Program-made: the position numbers and the translations under genes | The notes under the pieces: generated by a model | Databases searched by the model: none | What the model was told of the DNA's origin: nothing | Seen by the model: the letters and a program-made list of their open reading frames with translations, nothing else | Part shown: in pieces, positions 34,960 through 46,139 of the stretch | How positions within the stretch are numbered: the stretch's first letter is position 1 | How the letters are laid out: each line of letters starts with the position of its first letter | Assembly: GCA_002205965.3 (NCBI GenBank) | Contig: NADL03000605.1 | Span: 434,001 to 498,000, forward strand | DNA: 64,000 bases | Direction: 5' to 3' | From: Kappaphycus alvarezii | Taxonomy: Eukaryota; Rhodophyta; Florideophyceae; Gigartinales; Solieriaceae

Positions 34960-35226
34960 CAAGTTGGCAGAAAACTTCAAGTCAAGTCCCGAGTGGTAGG
35001 AAGTTGAGAGTCAACTTCAGACCCAAGATCCATTTTTCTTACGCGGGTCACAGAGCAGCATTAGTAGACCCTGCCCCTTCCATATTTGCTTGTAGCCCTC
35101 TCAACTCTCTTCAACTCCCTTTTGTGAGTTCAACTATACCACGGTAGCACTTTTGTCGCTTGCAACACCTCTTTCTTTGGGTAGTTGGCTCTGAGTATCT
35201 CTTCTCCCGACGATTTACCCCTATTA
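34960..35226 (+). mobile_element. 5' LTR of G2, left-truncated
   Basis: Matches only the last ~270 bp of the LTR family, from AAGCAAGTTGGCAG to the end TTACCCCTATTA (final CA changed to TA). The promoter and acidic ORF are absent on this side, so this copy cannot be transcribed from its own 5' LTR. Confidence 0.75.
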
Positions 35227-35228
35227 TT

Positions 35229-35242
35229 TGGTACTCTTGTGG
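35229..35242 (+). other. Primer-binding site of G2
   Basis: TGGTACTCTTGTGG, identical to G1 and G3, starting two bases after the LTR end. Confidence 0.75.
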
Positions 35243-35315
35243 AGGGGATTTTCTTCGAAGCATTCGAGCTGTGGAGTATTACGGAACAATTCAGGGTAAT
35301 TTCTTTTCTGTAACC

Positions 35316-36365
35316 AGCGATCTCAACGCTGCTCGTATAACGTTCACTGGGGGCAAAACTGAAGACATTGAGGAGTTTCTCTATACATATGTTAATGTTT
35401 TGATTCGTGAGAAGAACGATGAAGAGAAGGCCGCAAGTTTCGTTGCCTATCTTTATCGTGACGCAAAGCACAAATATAAGGCCAAGTTTATCGACGGGTG
35501 GTCTCTTGGCGGGAATGGGCGTAACTGCAGTGAGGTATGTGAGTGGCGTTTAAAAACATATGCTAAGGAGGTAGAATCAGATGAGATGATTCGTACCGCC
35601 ACACAGGCCCCGCTCAACTTGGACGGTTTGTTAAACTCATTGGTATACTTTTGTGATCTCTATGAAAAGGCTGGGTTCAACGCCCAAGCCAAGTACGGAA
35701 TGCTGCGTAAGGCGGCTATGGGGAATACGCGGCTCTCCGATTTCCTCCTCATCAAGGGCCCTCACACTTTTAATGAATTGAAGGGTACCATAGTAGAATT
35801 TGTCAAAAATCGGAGACGTTTCAGTCACTGAGTGAGGTACCGAGGGAAACCCGCACATCGATGTCTATCGTACATCCTGAAAAAATCATCAAAGGCCGGC
35901 TACTAGTGCAGCGGCATTAGAATCTGTCAGGAGCGATGTCAAAAACTTGGAAAAACGGCTGAGAACCCGATTCGATAATCGACTTGACATGATTACCTCG
36001 CAGTTGGAAAGCCTTACTCTTACCATTAAGAAGAACCAGCGTGGGGCCCAAGGCCGCAGAAGTCTGTTCTTACTGTCACAAGCCTGGACACTTTGCAAAT
36101 AGGTGTTGATAATCCATACAGAAACACTCGTTGTGGAAAGTGCGGACGTTACGGGCATCATGAAAGTAACTGCTGGTCTAAAGACAACAGAAGAGCAAAT
36201 TTATCGGAAGCAAGGAGCGAATCAGGACCAGAGGTGAAAAGCTTACAAAACAGAAATGATCAAAGGTTGACGGACGCCGGTAACGTATCCATCGCTGAAG
36301 AAATCAGTAAAGTCAATGTGACAAAAAGGGATGGGGAAGGGAACGTTTTATCGAAAAAAAGTAGC
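35316..36365 (+). pseudogene. gag: gag of gypsy G2
   Basis: The initiator ATG of G1 and G3 is AGC here; the following DLNAARITF is kept. The capsid-like region is open to 35,831, then a frameshift falls before the coiled-coil-like stretch. The first zinc knuckle is split by frameshifts near 36,050-36,105 and the second is intact (CGKCGRYGHHESNC, about 36,135-36,175). The tail ends with VTKRDGEGNVLSKK as in the other copies. Confidence 0.85.
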
Positions 36366-39300
36366 TAGATCATGGAATGATGGAGCATATCCCAGGACCT
36401 GTACCTCCTCGGACGAAGAGGTCTGATCGAGTTGTTCAGGAGTTGAAATCACTCCGGCCAGGAAAACAAAAAAGAATAAGAAATGTAAGAGTATTCCGAA
36501 GGGCGTACTAGAGTATGTGAAGAAGTACAATTCGGTAGCTGAGCTTGCATCGGCCCCAACTGGGATAACGTTTGGTCAACTTTTGAGGGGTGACACAGAG
36601 GATCGGAGAAAAGAACTCAAAAAAATTATAATGTCTAATAAGTCCGCGAATGGTAAGAAATTGTTTCTTCAATCGGCGTCGACAGCGCCAAGACGTCTTA
36701 AGCTGGTACCAGTCAATGTATTGGGAATGAAAACCCAACATCTTTTTGATTCGGGCGCTGTTCCGAACCTCATTTCAGAAAGTTTGGTGACAGATCTAGG
36801 TCTCGAAATTTCAACTACTCGAAGAATAGCTGTTGCGGATGGATCCGTATCAAAATGCATGGGCAGTGTTGACAATGTTTCCGTGTTCTTCTGGGACTCA
36901 AAAGTCGATGTAGACTTTCTTTTCATACCTGATCTCCCTTTCGATGCAAATTGGTTGCCCTACCATGGAAAGACTTGGAATGCATTGACTTTGGAAATTA
37001 AAGCGTTTCAGTTCATATAGACGGCAGAACCGTGAAAATGCCTCTGGACTCCGACAAAAGTATACACCCGGAAGATTTAAGAGAAACGGAGAGTGAAGAT
37101 TACTTCTAGCTATGAAAGCGAAGATTCCGAACTAACAATTTCAGAAGTAGAAAGGGTACGCTCGAGGGATAATGAACATTTCATGGGATGATTATGATTC
37201 TGGGTTTGAAACAGATGACTACTGGAATTCTAGGGTAGGTTTGAGACCTCAATTTGTTTCCTTTGAGATAATATCGAATCAAAGGACGGCATTCAGAGCA
37301 TGAAAGAAGATTACCTTTGCAAAGAAAATAAGAATATGTCGATTTCCATATATGAAGATATGAGAATGCCGGAAGAGTTCCTTCAAGCTATGGAGGGTAA
37401 GGATCAAGAAGAAGAAGCGCGCAAGATGGATGAAATTCAAGAAAAAGTACAGAAACTTCCCGCGCCCGCATCAAAAAATATATACAACATATAAACATCT
37501 TCCGAAGTAATTGCATGGAGCGTTTCAGATCTAAGACAATCAAGTGTACCGGTCACTCACTCATTCGAACTTACCGACACTCAACCAATACACCATAGGC
37601 CTAGACGTCAACTGCCGAAATATGACTAACTTATCTCAGAAAATGTTGCAAGTATGCTAGAAAATGATGTTATTCGGCCAGCTCATCCCCATGGTCACTT
37701 CCAGTTGTGATAGCACCAAAGAAAGATGGAAAGCTTCGCTTTTGTGTGCGACAGTTGAACCAAAGAATGATACCTGATCGATTACCGATTTCAAATATGG
37801 AGGAAATACTCGTGGACTTGAAGGACGGGGGATACTTCACCTCAATTGACCTTTACACTGGCGGTTGGCAGATTCCGTTGAATGAAAAATGTACAGAAAA
37901 CAACTTTTACCAGCAAAGCCGGTACTTTCATGTTCGAAGTGATGCCTTTTGGTCTCATGAATGCACCAGCTACATTCCAAAAAATGATGATGAGCAAGGT
38001 TTTGAAAGGACTTCCATTTGCAAGAGTTTATATCGACGATGTGGTAATATTCTCAAAAACCTTGGATCAGCTCATATCGCATGTCAAGACAGTTGTGGAT
38101 AGGATATCGGCATATAGCCTGAAAATTAAGTTGAGAAAATGCTTCTTTGGGAAAACCTCTATCCAATTACTCGGTCATATCGTCGATCAGGAGGAATTAA
38201 AGTTGATCCAGATAAAACGAAAAAAATCAAGTTGGCACCAAGGCCTGCTTCAAAGACGGAGGTTCGAAGCTTCTTAGGACTTGCCTCATATTAGCGAAGA
38301 TTTATCAAATATTTCGCCAAAACATCAGCGCCGTTACATGCCAGTACTACGAAGAACGGAAATTTCTAATGAAGCAAGGAAATCCAAACTACATTTGGGG
38401 AGCTTAATGATAAGCTATGTGTACCGCCCAGTGCTCATGTATCCAGATTTCAAGAGACCATTTCTTGTGAAAACAGATGCCTCAGAACGGCCGTTGGGTG
38501 CCACTTTGTCCCAAATAGATGAATACGGAACACTACACTTTGTTCAATTCGCAAGTTGTACTTTGAACGATGCGGAAAAGAGATTCTCAGTCTGAGAAAG
38601 AAGCACTAGCCGTCGTATTCGCACTGAAAAAGTTTCGCATGTACCTTTTATCACTCGAAAAATTTGTCTTGATAACTGATCACCGGGCATTTAAGACTGC
38701 ATTCCAAAAGAAAGATATGCATCACCGCTTAGCTCGATAGCTCGAAATTTTCGCGGAATATCGGTTTGAAATTGTGTATTGATCCTGGCGCAATAATCAG
38801 CCTGCTGATTACCTATCCCGCTTGAGGGATCCAATGAATCCAAATGAAAAAGCTTCCGAGGACATCATGGGAGTTGCCTAGGTGCAAGTGCCTAACGATA
38901 GCGGGTACGAAGCCAATATTAATGGACCAATGAATTCCTTGATTGATTAGAAATGAAAAAAGTTGATCTTGAACACAAAAAATTGGGTAGGAAGGAATCA
39001 AAAGGCTTTTACATTGTCGAATGGGAAACTCTTCCGACACACAAAAGCGGTCCTCGACTAGTGGCCCCTTTGAAAGAAAGGATGAAGATCTTGAGGACTT
39101 TTCATGATGCTTAAGGCACTGGGATCTCGAAACAACCAAAAATTCATTACGGAAGATTCTGGTGGCCTATTATCCACAACGACATCTATAGTTTCGTGAA
39201 AAGCTGCGGCAACTGTCAAAAACTCACTCCGATACGAAAGTATAAGATACTCTAAGTTTTGCAGTTTCTGGTCTTTTCGAAACCTTCTCAATCGACTTTG

Positions 39301-40110
39301 CCGGCCCATTCAAGGAAAACTCTTCCGAAAAAAAATATCTCCTTATAGGGATGGAACATCTTACTGGATGGCCAATAGCAGTTGCAGTTGAGGAGGAAAA
39401 TACTGAGGTGGTCCTGAGATTCATCGAAAAAGAAATAATTGAACCGTTTGGTCTTCCAAAAAAGATCATCTCGGATAACGCCCTTTGTTTTATTGCAATT
39501 TCACTGCTTCGTTTTTTGAGAGAAAGGGATCAGCTTGAAGACAGTTCTCGCATACGCTCCTATGTCAGACGGGAACGCGGAGAGGATGGTTGGAACCATC
39601 AAGTGAGCAATATCGAAAACTATGTCGGAGAATGAAATCCAGTGGGAAGATGCCTTACCAAAAGTGTATATACGGCTATCTCGAAGAAGAGGAAGAAATG
39701 GACGCTCACCATTCGAGCTAATGTACGGAAGGGCTCCAAGAATGTCAAAAAGAGACATAGAAATAAATGATATCGATGAAAAGAGTAAAGAAGTCGAACT
39801 ACTGGTAACAGAAGGCTGGAGATCACACCGAGCCCTAACACAGACAAGAAAGGAGGGTGCAGAGCCTCCAGTGTAAAGTTTTTCAGTCAGCTCTAGAGTA
39901 CTGTAGTACATGGCAAAGCAATGACGCTGGCTGTGAAATGGCCGGCCTTTCAAACAAAGTACTCGAACCCTTGCATCGTTACGAACGAAAGACACCTGCA
40001 TTATAAGCTCTTCTCAAGCACAGGAAAGAGACCAAGGAGGGCCATCCATGGACTTCGTCTTTTCCCTTACCATTAGAGGCCTGAAGAATTCCTTCTCACA
40101 CGGGACTATG
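36366..40110 (+). pseudogene. pol: pol of gypsy G2 (spacer, protease, RT, RNase H, integrase)
   Basis: Protease FDSGAVPNLISE (about 36,750) is intact. RT starts about 37,500, with VIAPKKDGKLRFC and YIDDVVIFSK (about 38,030). RNase H: FKRPFLVKTDASE, then frameshifted SEKEALAVVFALKKF. Integrase: zinc-binding region with CX2C (SCGNCQK, about 39,210), core with SIDFAGPF (about 39,290), EHLTGWPIAV, ISDN (about 39,470) and the glutamate region NAERMVGT, which place the D, D and E positions. The integrase C-terminal module reads KWPAFQTKYSNPCIV. At least eight frameshifts or stops break it; the catalytic motifs are mostly present. Confidence 0.9.
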
Positions 40111-41205
40111 CGCAACCACTGGGCATACTCATCTTTAACTATAGAATGACTCCTATGGGAGGAAAAAGGGCCTGGGAATGGATCATCTCGATTACGCGGG
40201 ACTACTACGAAATCCACGTAATCATCCATTTCTACAATAATATATGCCTATGTTTTCGTACGTTGAACGGACCATTGCTACCCGAAGAAGATTTCCGACT
40301 ATTACTAGAGTTCTATTTTCATTCCAAAACGGCAGGCTCACGGAAGCAGGTCCAGAGTTCGTGGAGGTAACATATCATTACTTTATAGGAAATAATGGGA
40401 GAGTAGCTATCGGAGACTTGTTAAAAACCTATCTAAACGTTATCCGCCAGATTTACGTATTTCTGAGAACAAAAAAGATGTATAACTGTGAGGTTACAGC
40501 TTACCCCCTGATATAAAATATCGACTGGTCCCATATCCCATATGGGAACCTTACGTTTCTCCACCAAGGAACAAGAGCTCAGCTGAAGACCAAGATCCTC
40601 CCGAGACCGTCATAATGATACAAGTAGGATCATCCAGTTATCGGGGCGAATCATCAAAAAGGGCAAGGCGTCGAGAGCAACGAGAAAAGTCACCAAGGAG
40701 ATCACCTCAAACACCACCTAGTCTCCCAGGTGGAAACTATGCCCCCTTAATTGTTGGACCGGTACCAACTAGACGTTGGCTTCTCGAAATGACAGAGGAC
40801 GCTCGAGAAGCAGAAGTAATTTCCATTTTCCCCATTAGTATTTGCATGTGAATCCAAAGCATTCACGGGGAACACCTTACTCATAAGGAATCAGTCCTTA
40901 CGTTACGAGTTTTTTTCTCCTTCAGATACTCGTTTCTGGACCGGTTGCCAGAGAAGTTCGCATACTACATATACTACCTAACATTTGAAAGGTTTGGAGA
41001 AGCGAAACAAGAGGAGCTCATTAGAGACCATTATGAAACAATACGCAGGATATATGAAACTCCGACCGAGGGGCAGAGCCGGTCATTACACGGTACACAC
41101 TTTCTCACCATATTGGAAATCAGTTACTGCCCTATCCATTCAGTCAACCATATAGTCTCCCCGATGAATGGATAGAACTACCAAAGGAACAGCAGGAGCA
41201 TTGAA
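40111..41205 (+). pseudogene. 3' ORF region of G2 (two-module protein, broken)
   Basis: Follows integrase and ends at the stop after EQQEH, 38 nt before the LTR. Module 1: KRAWEWIISITRDYYE, then VIIHFYNNICLCFRTLNGP, FSFQNG and EAGPEFVEVTYHY. Linker: SSKRARRREQREKSPRRSP. Module 2: RRWLLEMTEDAREAEVIS, ISICM then a stop, FSFRYSFLDRLPEKFAYYI, YETIRRIYE. The two modules line up with each other (W-x-W, E-x-x-VI, C-F-x-T, FSF, PE-F, IYE). G3 has the same order. I know of no family to assign. No signal peptide or clear transmembrane span, so an envelope role is not supported. Confidence 0.75.
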
Positions 41206-41228
41206 GACGAGCCGGGACGATCGTCTTT

Positions 41229-41241
41229 GAGCGGGAGGGCA
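41229..41241 (+). other. Polypurine tract of G2
   Basis: GAGCGGGAGGGCA immediately before the LTR start TGATG. G3 has GAACGGGAGGGCG in the same place. This is the plus-strand priming position. Confidence 0.7.
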
Positions 41242-41305
41242 TGATGTGCGCAAAAATTGCACACCAAAAAAGTCTAGAAGAGGGCCAAATCTGGATGCAT
41301 TATCG

Positions 41306-41351
41306 GAATTTGCAAGATATTTTTACAGTTTCTGAATTTGCAAGATATTTT
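41306..41351 (+). promoter_or_regulatory. U3 direct repeats
   Basis: GAATTTGCAAGATATTTT at 41,306 and again at 41,334, a 28-bp step. The same pair is kept in the G3 3' LTR (55,140-55,185) with one substitution in each unit. Possible enhancer or binding sites; that role is inference. Confidence 0.55.
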
Positions 41352-41464
41352 GAATTTGGATGAGTGTGGAAAATTCATGGGTTAATTTTTTATTTTAAGA
41401 CACGGTCTCATTAATAGATGTCATTACACGTCCAAGGTCGTCATAATTTTCGAAGACTTCGCAT

Positions 41465-41473
41465 TATTTAAAG
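41465..41473 (+). promoter_or_regulatory. TATA box of G2 3' LTR
   Basis: TATTTAAAG, 85 nt before the acidic ORF ATG at 41,550. Confidence 0.6.
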
Positions 41474-41549
41474 TTCGAAATCGACGTCGTTGAGACAACC
41501 CCCCCGCCATCAACTACCTCATCGGCTCACCTCTTTCTTGGCCCTTAAC

Positions 41550-41607
41550 ATGACCAACATTCGCCCTTCCCTAAATATTACCGAGTCATCCCGAGGCCGT
41601 CGACTTT
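41550..41607 (+). pseudogene. LTR-encoded acidic ORF, copy A5 (5' fragment)
   Basis: Begins MTNIRPSLNITESSRGRR and then loses similarity. Closest to A1 (MNNLRPSAPIT) and A7 (SRGRRPLNAL). Confidence 0.65.
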
Positions 41608-42029
41608 TGTTTCTACTTCACTCATCATTCGACTGCATCTAACCTAATTGTAGTACCAACTGGCAAAAATAGAGTCAACTACTTAAGTGCGGATTTCGTG
41701 CACGAAAATGGAACACAGTACGCCTAAACTGCTATTTACACGTCTCAACTTCTATTCCTGTAGATCCGACAGGTAGAGAACAAATATACGTCTTTGCATC
41801 ATACATATACATAAATCATGTATTGTAGGAAACTCCGTTAATTTGAAGAATAAACAAGGATTAAATGATGCAATATTTCTCGAACAATACACTATTTGTG
41901 ACTCACGAGTGAAGAACTCGCATCAACTAACTACAGTCAAGTTTGACACCTTATATTTTCAGAACTGTTAACAAAATGTAATATTTCGCAAAATCTATCA
42001 TCTACAGTAATCAAAAAGCCCCAAAAAGC

Positions 42030-42900
42030 TCTGAATTTCAACGATTGAAGGCGGTGGCTACCAATAACATAATCGCAATTGTCTTTTGGGTCCGATTTCG
42101 TTCTTATGCTTACAAAGATTCTTCCCGCTCAATGTGATTTCGCTGCTTCACAGCAGATTCCTGCTTTTAACTTGGGTTTCTCCTTGCCCAGGTCCATTAC
42201 TGTCCTCGTTACTGTCTCACGGACCACCAAACTTGTCTGACCACCCTTTTGCATGAACGAACCAGGGACCAGTTACTTTCCGAGGCTGAATCTACAGAAG
42301 AATTCTGCTCCACCATTCTATTCCAGTCTACAGAGAATCGCAATGCTAAACTTCGTTTTACTGCCTTCATGTTTTGTTCTCTTGTACTTTGAACAGATCT
42401 CACCGTCTGAGTGACAATAACTAAGCTAGGTCTTTACGTTTCCATTTTCGCAGAGCCTCACTCTGCCGCTACTGTGCTGTCTCTGATACCATTTCAGAAG
42501 TGTTATCTCATCACGATACGCTATTCAGATATGGTATTGTAACTTTTTCTCGACATGGCTGTCTGCGAGATACGCTTGCCAAAGCTATTCGTATCACTGC
42601 ACGTAATTACGGTGCGCAGGTTCACTTTGAGAAACGCTTTTAAGATTCGGACCTCCTCGATACCTCTCTTTCCTTAACCGTCTTTCAGCAACGTCGACCT
42701 GAAAATACAGCTAAAACTATACGAAATGGTGATTCCTAACTTACACAGGGACAATTGCTCCTTGATCCCTTCATCGATGGCGCCGAACGTACAAGTCATT
42801 CTAAGGGACTCGACATCTTCGCAATCAGTCCCTATTCCAGTCGCCTGAAAGGTCGCTCATTGCTGTTGAAAAAAATAGAAGTAAACTAATGGAACAGTTA
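42030..42900 (+). pseudogene. Probable second LINE type, C-terminal region
   Basis: A frame around 42,220-42,390 reads LTTLLHERTRDQLLSEAE. After a frameshift, SRHGCLRDTLAKAIRITA (about 42,550) and GAQVHFEKRF follow, then DPFIDGAERT and LDIFAISPYSS (about 42,770). This order (basic His-containing helix, then short D-containing strands) resembles the C-terminal tail of the LINE at 52.2 kb but is too diverged to be the same family. No RT was found upstream. The assignment is tentative. Confidence 0.4.
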
Positions 42901-43229
42901 ATGCCATAGGAATCCAGAAGAAGAAGTAATAATCACTACTATCCTGGAGAGCGATCAATTAAAAAAACACTACTTTCGAGGAGAGATATCATTGAAATAG
43001 TTACTAGTTTGAGTCAAGATGAATGTAACGCACCGTCAAGTAGTATTAGTAGTAGTGTAGTGCAGAGCTTAAGGTAAAAAGTAAAACAGTAAGTTACCAC
43101 TGCAAAACATTCTCAACAGGTTATGGGCTTGTTGTTCTCTCCTTTCGAATTCTCACCACAAGTGCTCTGATCTTAGTCTGTTTGGTTTCGGATTTTCGAC
43201 TTCTTTGGTTTTTTTTTAATTTCGGAGAA

Positions 43230-46110
43230 AAATCCGATGCATTCAGTTGTCGAGTCGAGGAACCGACCTCTGAAAACTACTATCTTTGGGCCAACGAGAT
43301 CGAAATCTTTCTAGAGGCAAATGGCTTCGGAAACATGTCGATGGATCCATTCGCGAGCCAAATGAGGATGATGGCAAAGCAATGGAACTTCATGAACGCA
43401 AGAGAGATATGACTCCTGCGTATTCGCTAATCTCGATCGAACTGCAAGTATTCTGTGCGACCAATGCCCGATCCGAAGCTGGTCTGGATCACGCTCCGAA
43501 GTTCATAAAAATTATTGTCTGAAGCGTCGATTGATGAAAAGCTTTCGGCGCTCCAGGATATCTCAATGGAAAATTCGGCGAGCATCATCCAGTATTCAAA
43601 TTGCATTAATCATTTATGTAATGAGTCAGCGTCAATCGGCCATATGGTATCTGGTATTGAGAAGAAACAAGCCCCTATCCGCTGTTTCACGGCTCACTTC
43701 GGCGTTGCTGCCCAAGTTGTCCGCCCTACTGGGAAGACATACCGCCAGGCTATGGCAGAGCTTGCTGTTTCATACTCCACAATAGATCGCTGCCCTCCTG
43801 AAAATGCATTAATAATTCGTCGCAGCCAAGGTGGAAGGACTCGGTAAAACTGTAGTCATTGCGGTCGTAAGGAGCAACCTGCGGATCGCTGTTCCCATAA
43901 ATTCAGGAGCAAGTGCTATAAGAAGGACCTCTTTTACCACAAAAATGGTCCGCACAAAGCAACGTGTATGGATAAAGCTAGAACGCAACTGGTTCTAAGC
44001 GAAGCAAAGAAAATGTTATAATAGCGCAGTTCCCCTCGCTACTCTGAGATGACCAGTCCCTATGGTCCCCTAGATGTATGATGGAATAAGGATGCACAAC
44101 GCATATGACTAACGACTTGCAGAACTTTTCTTCTTTTACAGCTGGCATTAAATCCGTTAAGGTTGTAAATAAGCAATGTCTGGATACGCAAGATACTGGA
44201 ACAGTAGTCTCTGATAATATTGTGAATGGTGAACATGATTTTATCACATTACATAATGTACTTTACGCTCCTCAATTACCCCATAATCATTTATCAGTGT
44301 CACGCATTCGCAAAAGAGGTTTTATGGTATCTTTCGAAGATACCCCTTCTGGTGATGGCGTCTTTGCTGTTAGCGACAAAGAATACCATGAAACTAAACT
44401 CATGGCCGCTCAGAGAAGCAACGGCTTGTATGGGGCAAATTTCAATGTCCGAACAGGCACTGCTCCAGCCATTGCAATGAATCAGATTCAGGAAGACTGC
44501 CAACTTTGCCATATTCGACTAGCTCACATTAGTGAAAGTACCTTACAGAAATCGATTCCTATCATTTAGAGGACACTTTTCAGCTCCTAGGGACAAGACC
44601 GCAACAATTTTTTTTCCTTCGTAAGTCCCGTCGACACCCTCGGAAGCAAATTTGGTTTCAAGATAAGGTTCAATACACCCTTTTCGTGCCCATTCGGTCT
44701 TTTTAAGACCATTAGGGTTTCCATTCTTCTCTGTTAAGCATTACGTTGTCAACAAGCCTGACGTCTGCAGTGGTTACTCACCCGCTTGACTCGTGTGTCG
44801 GAAGAACCAAGTGGCGGACGATTTAAAAGAGATAATTCTAGAACTGGAAACCTTTTTAGTAATCGGATATCTCATTTGTTTGTTATGAATCGAATAAAGT
44901 TGGTAGATTACTTTACCGCAGACATATGCAGGTGCAACATGAATAGTCTTGAATACCCCACTGTAACAAACCTAAAATAATTAGGTTTGAATAGGGTGGC
45001 TTAACTCTGCATGTTGTGGGGCGCGACATGATACAGAATAAAGTTGAGGTTGCTCCGGTCAGATGAAGGCGGAGAATATGTCTTAACCAAACTACGGAAC
45101 TGGTTTACCTCCTAAGGTCCCGTCCATGAATTGACGAAGCCGTATTAGCCAGAGTCCAATGGCTGTGCTGAACGTCTTAATCTAACCCTAATGGAGATGG
45201 AAAGGCCAATGATTATGAACATTAAGGCTTTTAATCGCGAGAAATATTGCGCTGATGGTGTAAACTGCGCAAACTACCTGCGCAATCGCTTTCACACGAC
45301 TACCTGCAAAAAGAAATTAACGCCGTATAAGATCATACACGGCAAGCGGCTGAACCTTTCCCATGCTAAAAGGTTTAAGGCCTATTTATACATCCCAAAG
45401 TCCGAAAGGGGGAGCAAGTTTTCAACACGTGCGTGGGAAGGGGTTTTTGTTGGCTATGATGGAGGGAATGCATTTAGATTTTATGACCCGTCAACTGGGC
45501 AAGTACCAACTTCTCAATGTGTTACTTTACATGATACCACAACCTGGATTGGAGTAAAACCTATCAGGCTGTTCACTAAGGAGTGACATGTCCGACCTGG
45601 ATGTTGTTATGCTTGAATTGGATTGTGAGAATCCTGAACCCTCTACCAACCACAATCGAGATAAACTCGATCAGCAAACCCCGTTTTCTAGCATAATCAA
45701 TGACGATCTAGTGCCAGTCCAGAAACAAGGGCTTCAACACGTCCCAGAGTTCAACGTGCAAGGTATGGTTTTGAAATCACATGTCCTATCACGGACCCAC
45801 TTATGAATGCATACCGCATAGATGTCCTTCTTACGTAAAATGAAGCTACTAGACGCGCAGATTCCGATCATTTGAAGAAGTCCATTGATGATGATATAGA
45901 CTCCCTGGAGGAATTGAAAACAGCGAAGCTAGTTCCGATGTCCGTTCGGCGGAAGGCTGTAGGTACTATGTGGGTGTACGACATTCATACAGACGGTATA
46001 GGGAAAATGGATCGCTACAAAGCCCGCCTTGTCGCTAAATGATTTAAACAGAAAGAGAATATGACTTCTTTGATGTTTTTTCTCCAATTGTAAGTTCTAA
46101 TAGGCTAGGA
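43230..46110 (+). pseudogene. Ty1/copia element C2 (gag, protease, integrase, start of RT)
   Basis: Gag: TSENYYLWANEIEIFLEANG, then a Cys/His cluster at about 43,855-43,975 (CSHCGRK, and HKNGPHKATC). Protease: GCTTHMTNDLQNF, where the residue before GCTT is a stop. GAG-pre-integrase: LYGANF and CQLCHIRLAHIS. Integrase: LRSDEGGEY (about 45,060), PESNGCAERLNLTLMEM (about 45,150), then NYLRNRFHTTTC. RT entry: DIDSLEELKTAKLVPM and VDRYKARLVAK-type sequence at about 45,880-46,040, where it stops. Order and motifs are those of copia. Many frame changes; the 3' half is missing. Confidence 0.85.
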
Positions 46111-46139
46111 GCTGAATCTCTCTTCCCTTATATGAGTCC

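Larger units (their letters stand above)
41242..41607 (+). mobile_element. 3' LTR of G2, right-truncated
   Basis: Starts TGATGTGCGC and has U3 direct repeats, a TATTTAAAG box and the first codons of the acidic ORF. Similarity stops near 41,607, so the rest of the LTR is lost. This copy shows directly that the acidic ORF lies inside the LTR and not between LTR and gag. Confidence 0.75.

Noticed and set aside
40111-41205. 3' ORF as a retroviral-type envelope gene
   Set aside because: No signal peptide, no clear transmembrane anchor and no cleavage site were seen; only the position is similar.
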